From: Aporrectodea caliginosa
Taxonomy: Eukaryota; Annelida; Clitellata; Crassiclitellata; Lumbricidae
Assembly: GCA_020284085.1 (NCBI GenBank)
Contig: JACEVL010000284.1
Location: 260,482 to 324,481 of the forward strand
Length of the DNA: 64,000 nucleotides
Direction: 5' to 3'
The notes under the pieces: model-generated
The model's input: only the letters and a program-made list of their open reading frames with translations
Told to the model about the DNA's origin: nothing
The model's database searches: none
Translations under genes and position numbers: made by a program
Shown here: piece after piece, positions 35,066-64,000 of the stretch
Layout of the letters: each line of letters starts with the position of its first letter
Position numbering within the stretch: position 1 is the first letter of the stretch

Positions 35066-37307
35066 GCCGGTATCACGAAATAGAGTATCCGTCCTAGGAC
35101 TATCCAGGGGGGAATGAATTTATCCCCCGGATGGACTATACCGGTATAGAGTATCCGGGGGATAAACCATTTCTATCTCCCATCGTGTGAAATTATCCCC
35201 CGGGGATAAATATGCACAGGTATAAGGTATTATTATTTTAAATGCGTATAATTTATGAATATATATTTTAATCAAAATCCAAAGCCAGAAATATTTAAAG
35301 CAAGTGACTCTAAGTGAGCCTTCAAGTTCAAAAGTCTATTAATTTTTTAAATGTTCACTTTGAAGCACTTTTCCACTAAAGTGAATGCTCTTTCAGATCA
35401 TAAATTCAGTTCAACTGCTTAACGGCTCAGTGAGGGCGAATAATTTTTGACGTATTGATTATAGAACTGACAACAAGCAGTGCACACTACATTTCATTAG
35501 TTAATCATGCTTTTTAAATTCATTCTTAACGTTTGCTGCTTTGACTGTACGTTTGTGCAAAAGTTGTTCAAGTCAGCTTGTTTCCCTTTTGCGTATAAAT
35601 CTTTTCACTCAGTGACACCACTATGGCATTGCACTGCGGACCATTCCCACTTGAGCGCCACTTATCGGCACTATATAAATTGATAGATAGGCCTACAATA
35701 CAATACCTGAGCCACTCTTCCAGTGGCGTGAGGGCATTGCTTGCAGAGGTCCCGAGCAGTGACGTAACGAAGGGGGCAGAGTGAGTCATTTCTATCATCC
35801 CGAAAAGTTTCTTCTGGTCTGGACACCGAAGTTCGTGTCGTTTGAAAGAAAGAAGACAAATGACTGTTTATTCTTGTTTTTCTCCTTTTATTCACTTCCA
35901 TCGCATCAAGACCTTCACGCAAGTATTTATGCGAATGGACTTACTCTGAGGCATTGCTTAGTTAACGTGAGATTACAAGAGCACACAGAACACAAGAGCC
36001 CCTGAAGTTGGTTCGTTGTCTCAAATGGCTTCAATGACTTTGCTGGTGTACCTATAGATACGAAACGACCGATATCAAGCGCGAGCTACCAAGGCACCTA
36101 ATTAGCACCTTATTCCCTTATCAGTACACTGTCGTTTGTGACTGCTGATATTTGTCTTCTTTCTTTTAGACACTTCCATCGCATCAAGACCTTCACGCAA
36201 CTAATTATGCGAATGCAATAACTTTGAGGCATTGCTTAATTAACGTGAGATTACAATAGCACACAGAACACAAGAGCCTTTGAAGTTGGCTCGTTGCCTC
36301 AAATGGATTCAATGGCTTTGCTGGTGTAGGCCTACCCGTAGATACGAAACGACCGATATCAAGCGCGCGCTACCAATTCACCTAATTAGCACCTTAGTCC
36401 TTTTTCATGACACTGTGTCTTAACTGCATTTTGTCTTAAATCCCTTACGTTGTCTCCGTTCTTTCAAGGATTCAGATAAATACGTCACTATTTAATGTCA
36501 TAATTTGAAAAATAAATAGCACAGTACCAGAAATAAAATTTATAAAAGTTATTTGAATTTCTAAGTTATCCAAATAATTATGCAAAATGTTGTCTATTAT
36601 ATACAGTAATCTCCGATTGACTGATAAACTGACTTATATTACTCTATATCAGGTTTTATATAAGTAAAATTTGTAAGTAGGCCTTCCAGTTTTAATAAAG
36701 TAAGCTAGTCTAGACTCTACACTCTATACTCAAAAAGTTTAGTTTTTAATAATTATGTTAGTTTATGTTAGTCAGCATGGACTTAGCCTATGTGGACTTA
36801 TGTTTACAATTTAAATTAGGAAAGATTTCAATATTTTTAATTTCTCTATTTCTTATTTAAAAAAAACATATAAAAATAAAGTAATTGTTGTAGATTAATG
36901 TTACTTAGTTGGGTTGTTTGCTGATTAAAATTAAATTGTTTAAATATAGTTTATACTTTCAAACTGCAGTAAAAGATGTAACAGAGAGAAATTATTTTAT
37001 AGTTTCTTTCGTCCCGTTTTTCCGTATTTTATTTGCTGTTGTTGAAAAGACTACGTTCTTCGTTTATGATTCAGTTTTAAGTTTTAACCGTTTTTACCAA
37101 CTATGGTTCTAAATTGACTTAAATAGCACAATTTGTAATTAAGTTGCAGGGGGATACTTTTTGAATGGGGGATGATTTCGTACGACTCATGGGGGATACT
37201 TTCGCACGAGGGGGATAGTCCTTCACGTTCAGATTCATCCGGCCGGATACTTCATTTCGCTAAGGGGATATAATTCTAATGGGGATACTCTATTTCGTGA
37301 CACCGGC
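35066..37307. mobile_element. Putative TIR element upstream of gene A
   Basis: The ends GCCGGTATCACGAAATAGAG and, inverted, GCCGGTGTCACGAAATAGAG match, followed by GGGGGATA-type words at both ends. 2.2 kb with no recognisable transposase. No clear target duplication. The interior holds a tandem duplication (35890-36415). Confidence 0.7.
35890..36415. repeat. Tandem duplication, unit ~283 bases
   Basis: Two copies share CACTTCCATCGCATCAAGAC, TTAACGTGAGATTACAA, AGCACACAGAACACAAGAGC and GATACGAAACGACCGATATC. They differ at a few per cent of positions. Confidence 0.85.
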
Positions 37308-39075
37308 ATATTTCAGAAATTTAAATCTTGGGCTAGCACGTTCCTTGCACGTGGATCCAACGGGCGAGCGGTTGTGAAGGGTTGGGAGTCTTGGGACTCA
37401 TCCGATCAATTCATTGAAAAATGAACAGGGTCGAGGCCATAATTATTCGGTCGCTATAGAAAAAAGCGAACGTTTACATTTTACAGTTTCATATCCAGCG
37501 GGAACTATATATAGGATCAATCAATCAATTTTCGTTTATTCCGAACACCAGGCTGACAGAACGCAGCGTGTTACATTAGTTAGTCATATTTATATATGTG
37601 TTCATTTATATGTCACCTTGTCCTTTCTAGATATCGTTTAATTTAATTTTAAGTGATTTATTCAGAATATGTCTTTATATAGCACTAGGATGGAGAGAAT
37701 TCAAATACACGGACGTACCCGGTGATTACCAGCCAAAGCAGCCAAAGTTAACCACGTTATAAAGCGGGAACCATATATAAAGGTAGAGATAACCCGTGCG
37801 AATCCGTGTAACAACGTCTAGTACTGTAGTAAAAATGAAAATGATCATGATTTTATGTTCATGATTATGATTTTGTTTAGGCTTCATCTAGACTCGCAGG
37901 TTTTCAGATAATTCATAATGCAATCATATGAATTGAATGTAATCTAAAGCTAGATTTTTGCAAATTCAATTAAAAATAAATCAGCACTCGTTGTAAAATA
38001 AAACAGGGAAAATTCCTGGGTCAGGCAGTCAAAACACGAAATAATGAGTCGAAAGACCGGAAGAAAATAATCGGAATTTGTAAAATTAAAAGCTGCATAG
38101 TTTTACTAATAGCCTAAAAAAAAGTTATAGACATGCCTAAAGCAACGTCACAAGACGTTATCATTATCGCTTCAAACACATTAAGATGACTAAGAAGCAG
38201 TGACTTTGAGGTAGATATCATATCATCTCGTAGGTGAAGTGCGCATAACCCGAGCTCACCTAGTTAAGAGGTCGAAAGTATGAAATTTACGAGATAACCT
38301 AGTATTGTTATGTCTGGGTGGTTATCAGCATTTGTAACTGAGCAAGGATGACATGCGTTTAGGCTATAGGCTATAGTCATAAGTTGAAGTGTGCATAACT
38401 CGAGCACAGTTACTGTAGTTAAGAGGTATAAAGTCTTAATTTACAGGGAAAGATAAGAATAGGCGATCAGTTTGGTAGGCCTATTCTATTGTATGCAACG
38501 TTGGACTGTAAGAGTAAAACAAAACTGCTGTATCATTCTATAACGTGATCATCCATGGTGTTTCAAATCCTACTCCGACAATACTCATAGCAGCCTCAAC
38601 CGCCTTGTTCAAGTTCCAAATCAACTCGCCAGAGTATAGTAGAAGCTTTTGAAGCATATCCGCTGTGAACTCGAGAAGGATGTTAAACGCCCCAAAAGCT
38701 CAGCGTGAAAAAAGAAGACAAGAAAACAAGATCCAGATGTGCAGGAAAATGTGTGTTCAGCTGTAGACCATATCCAAGGCCTGGAGACTTATTGAAAGGA
38801 CACTGATTGAAAACCGTCGAGAGAAACGTAGGGCGTAGGCCTATTATCTATAACCGGCAATGCAACTCTTGACCCAGGGACATGTCTAAACACGTATTTG
38901 ATAAATTTTTACTTACATCAATTGCATTCGAAATGATAAAACAAAGTGACGAATAATTAAAGTTGCATCCATCGTCTTTTTTTGACCAATCGACCCCTAA
39001 CAAAGCTAAAACCAAACACGAAATAAGGCAATTCGAATCGTTCTGACATACTGTATGGCCTAGCAGGCACTTCAA
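37308..39075. other. Intergenic, no gene seen
   Basis: Low-complexity and AT-rich. A ~75-base phrase at 38225-38300 recurs diverged at 38375-38465 (GAAGTG.GCATAAC.CGAGC). No reading frame with domain similarity. Confidence 0.35.
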
Positions 39076-39404
39076 TAAATTGATCACCAGAGTTTCCAAC
39101 AGATTGAAATTCCTTAAAATTACGATTTCACTTGGAGCGACCATCGATTATAATGGTTTGGGCATAATGATAACGACGCTATCGATAGAGGTCATTATGT
39201 TAGATTTGATTTTATCCACTCACGCATTATCCTACCTGCGAGGAATACATTCAGTACGGTACACATGTACTGTGCGCTCGAACGATATCATATCCAACGA
39301 AATCCAATCTACAAAAGCTTAGTCAACAACCGAAAACGAATAATGAGAACTCAAGGAAGGATACGCGTCCCTTGCCTAATACTTATTGAATTTAGCGGCT
39401 TGAA

Positions 39405-39826
39405 TTTAACTGCATCGAAATTACCGAAAAGTTCGGTTTTTCCCCCTATGTTCAAAGACTTTGCATTCGGGCCAAGCAATCTCGCCAAGCCCATCGTATT
39501 TTGATCTCAGATGAGCTTTTGGGGGTCAGGCTTCATGATGTGGTCCGGACCACCACTATACCACGACCTTCTCCCCCTCTGTCAATTGTAATTGTCATGA
39601 CTTTGATCTCAAGCTCACATAACCGTGTTCTCCCTAGATTTGATTCCCTTACCAGGCGCGGTTTTTTGGCTAGGATGTTGTACAGTTAGACATCTGTTTT
39701 CTAGTTGACTTAATTTTCTTCTCCTAATTATCGTTTCTCTTTATATCTAAATTATTTTTGACTCTGTATGTAAAGTGCTGAGCGTTTGCTTGCGTTTAAT
39801 AGAGAACACACTTACTTACTTATTTA
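39405..39826 (+). mobile_element. Degenerate LINE 3' fragment with CTTA tail
   Basis: Remnants GLHDVVRTTT-like and a closing LTRRGFLARMLYS resemble the LINE end at 8796-9560. The element ends in ACTTACTTACTTATTTACTT. It splits the duplicated segment matched at 2830-3400, which is uninterrupted there. Confidence 0.7.
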
Positions 39827-40444
39827 CTTTAATCAGTAGCCTGAAGTGGCCTAGTCAGTTCGAAACGTCCGGGTACGCATAGTCTTTCCCTTCCTACGTA
39901 TGCCCTACGTTCTCTGATGCTAAAACTTAAGAATGAGCGCACCATTTGCAAGGTTTATAAAGTATTGCCGTTTAATATAAATTAGTGCTGCTTTGTAACT
40001 GTCATATGTATTGTTTTGTTGTTAATACTCTTCTAAAATTGTAGTTGAGTAAAATCCTTCATTACAAGTACATTTGTACAGACTGCAGTGGTAATTTTTG
40101 CTAATGGAGCAACTGTATTTCCAGATGTTGCCCTGGCCAAATCTGTAGACAATAATTATCCATGCAAATGGCGCTATTTAACATTTAGTATATGTAGACT
40201 ATAATATATACAATGTAATCTACAGCTAGCTAGGTTTATAAAATAGGTCTAGGTATCTATTGGTAAACCTTTCAACAGCTAAGGCGTACACGACTTCGGA
40301 GTTTCCATGAGAACTGTTATTACTCTAAATCAAATGAAAATGGTTGAAAGAAATTCGTAACTAATCATAATCAAATTAAACTACTCAATCTTTATTTAAA
40401 AACAAATCTAATAGACCAGACATGTGCTAGAATAAAACAGTATG

Positions 40445-40480
40445 GTAATAATAGTAATAGTAATAGTAATAGTAACAGTA

Positions 40481-40527
<47 letters not shown>

Positions 40528-40530
40528 TTC
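40445..40530. repeat. (AATAGT)n(AAT)n microsatellite
   Basis: TAGTAATAG hexamers run into AAT trinucleotides. A further (AAT)n run is at 40962-41008. Both lie downstream of gene B's stop codon. Confidence 0.9.
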
Positions 40531-40960
40531 AGCGTTTTAGCGCGGTGGCGTTCAGAGGCACTTTCACTAGCCAGGAAACAGACGAATAGGGCCATTCCGG
40601 ATATTTTACATTCTAAATATAAAATTAAAAAATAATAATAATAATAATGCCACTACCCCCAACGCATATCATTTGGGGTCTCTGCCTTCGTTTGTCGTAA
40701 TAATAGCAACTTTTTTACTAGCGTATATCGTTGACGATACGACGCGATCCGGGTCGCTTTCGCCAACCAGGGCACCTAAAGACAAATGACGTCGATAGCT
40801 AGTAATATTAAAATCCAGTAGTGATATTTTGCCACTGCTCGTACTCTGGCAGTGCCAGTCCCAAGCCTGAATAAAGGAGGAGGGCGACGCTAATAATCTT
40901 TGTTATGACGCACTGTCGTTGAACAGCAACTAATGATCCTTTGTATCTCGTGACAATCAC

Positions 40961-41008
<48 letters not shown>

Positions 41009-41289
41009 TACAAGAACGACATTAATAAAAAAAATAGTAATAGTCATGATCAACAACATCATTATCGTAATTCGAATAGTAATAATACTATAAAATAACA
41101 CATATGAAGCAAAGAACTGAAGTGCCTCTAACAGCGTACAATCCCAACATGAAAAAATGACATCTGACTACGATTGTTTATTATCACTACTACTGGCAGT
41201 GTACAACATCAGATTCTCACAATCGACTTTCAAAAGGCTGCAACCTAACTAATGCGAATGTTCAACAATGTATTACAGTTTTAAGACGC

Positions 41290-63087
<21,798 letters not shown>

Positions 63088-64000
63088 CTGAAGTACAAAC
63101 AAAGAGATCGAACAGGAAACAGTGCAACGTTGAAGAATTGAGAATATCTCGAACAGAAAACCTTGAGTCACAAAATCGTGTTAAGATAGACTGAAATTGA
63201 GAATTTCAAAGAGGAAATATTTTTCAGTGAGTTCACAGTTTATACTTTTTCACATACTTGAGTTACTTAAAATGCGATTAAATTTTACAGTTTTGCGAGA
63301 AACATTCAATTACATTTAGGGTGCAATAATATTGTGACTGGAGACAGTCATCAATGTCATATTAAGGTAGGCATATATTTTGATATTTTTCTCTTCACAT
63401 GTTTTATTCATTGTGTTGTTTACATAATATTATCGATCTTCCTACAAAATTTCAATGTTTTTATTTAGTTAAGAACATTATTGAGTTGATGAACCTTTTT
63501 CCCTTTTCAACTGACTAACCAGCCATACTTGAATATAGGCTTACTTAAAAAGGGTGGTCCTAATTGAGTGGAGCTTGTGTTTCCCTTTTGGGTCTCCTCG
63601 TTCCCTTGCCAATGCACTGATATGTAATAGTCAAGTAATAATTGTTGCTAATTGTTATATGCATTGTGCTTTTGGAAATAAAAATTTGTCAGTAAGTTGT
63701 CAATTGCCAGTAGGTAAGTTTCTTATATTAAATTTGGTAGAAGCGACGTGTGAGCTGCCGGTACCACAAGGCTTAAGCTTACGTAGGCTATTGAACCTGT
63801 AGTGCTGTATAATTGCACTGCAAATGCATTTGCAACAAAGCCACGGCACACCACGAAAAGTAAAATAGGGATTAAAATTTAAAACCCTCCTAACATAGTA
63901 GACCTACGCAAGCGAATGAGTACTACTAAATTAAAATAAATTTAACTGCAAGGCGCATTTTACTAATTGATCATCTGTTAGAAAAGACAGCATTGTAGCG
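63088..64000 (-). other. Gene B upstream intron, no exon found
   Basis: Similar to gene A 33001-33190 for about 200 bases, then the match ends near 63290. The expected CTLD1 N-half exon (SWC, GGYLATIEDI) is not present on either strand up to the edge, so the intron must be longer or the exon lost. Confidence 0.55.

Noticed and set aside
38848..39144. 98-residue minus-strand frame with a hydrophobic stretch, considered as an upstream receptor exon
   Set aside because: No splice sites in a usable phase and no domain similarity. The signal exon of gene A was found at 34106-34172 instead.

Overview
This is eukaryotic, intron-rich, AT-rich DNA packed with transposon debris, most likely from a marine invertebrate deuterostome. 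That guess rests on the multi-C-type-lectin receptor architecture, the frequent short TAGGCCTA-type words, and the LINE/SINE tails of the GCGCTTTATAAATG(CAATA)n kind; the species cannot be fixed from sequence alone. The only host genes I can support are tandem paralogues of a multi-CTLD membrane receptor (macrophage mannose receptor-like in layout), all on the minus strand and therefore read from high to low coordinates.

Gene A (34172 down to 10536) is complete. I assembled 19 coding exons in which every splice phase closes, giving a 1093-residue protein: signal peptide, six C-type lectin-like domains (CTLDs), a Pro/Thr-rich stalk, one transmembrane helix and a tail of about 40 residues with tyrosine motifs. 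Gene B (63087 down to 41290) is the next copy upstream in transcription. Fifteen coding exons (870 codons) are in the window; its signal peptide and first half-domain are not. A third copy ('gene 0') enters at the left edge with only its first CTLD half-exon (323 down to 136). Equivalent points in A and B are about 30 kb apart, and intergenic sequence is duplicated too.

The most unusual feature is in CTLD1 of both A and B. A symmetric phase 1-1 exon of 300-306 bases (7 conserved Cys, PAN/apple-like spacing) sits between the CTLD's third exon and the exon carrying its last beta strands. Removing it restores a canonical CTLD. It is therefore either a domain nested inside a CTLD fold or a cassette exon that toggles domain 1. 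Gene A has also recently duplicated its fourth CTLD (20674-21984 copied as 16365-17529), so A has six CTLDs and B five. EPN plus WND sugar-site motifs occur only in the membrane-proximal CTLDs (4, 5 and 6 in A; 4 and 5 in B).

Layout: 1-323 gene 0 exon; 324-10535 intergenic, with a foldback element (3682-4712), a hAT-type element with target duplication (5100-6289), a decayed transposon-like ORF (6312-7999, minus) and a LINE 3' end (8796-9560); 10536-34172 gene A, whose introns hold two hAT-like elements, a TIR element, an LTR-gag fragment at the CTLD4/5 duplication junction, and tRNA-derived SINEs; 34173-41289 intergenic with a TIR element and a LINE fragment; 41290-63087 gene B, whose introns hold a mariner-like element with long inverted ends, an array of GATGGCGGCC repeats, a LINE reverse transcriptase and a dead duplicated exon; 63088-64000 upstream intron of gene B. 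Comparing introns of A and B gives empty sites that date several insertions after the gene duplication.
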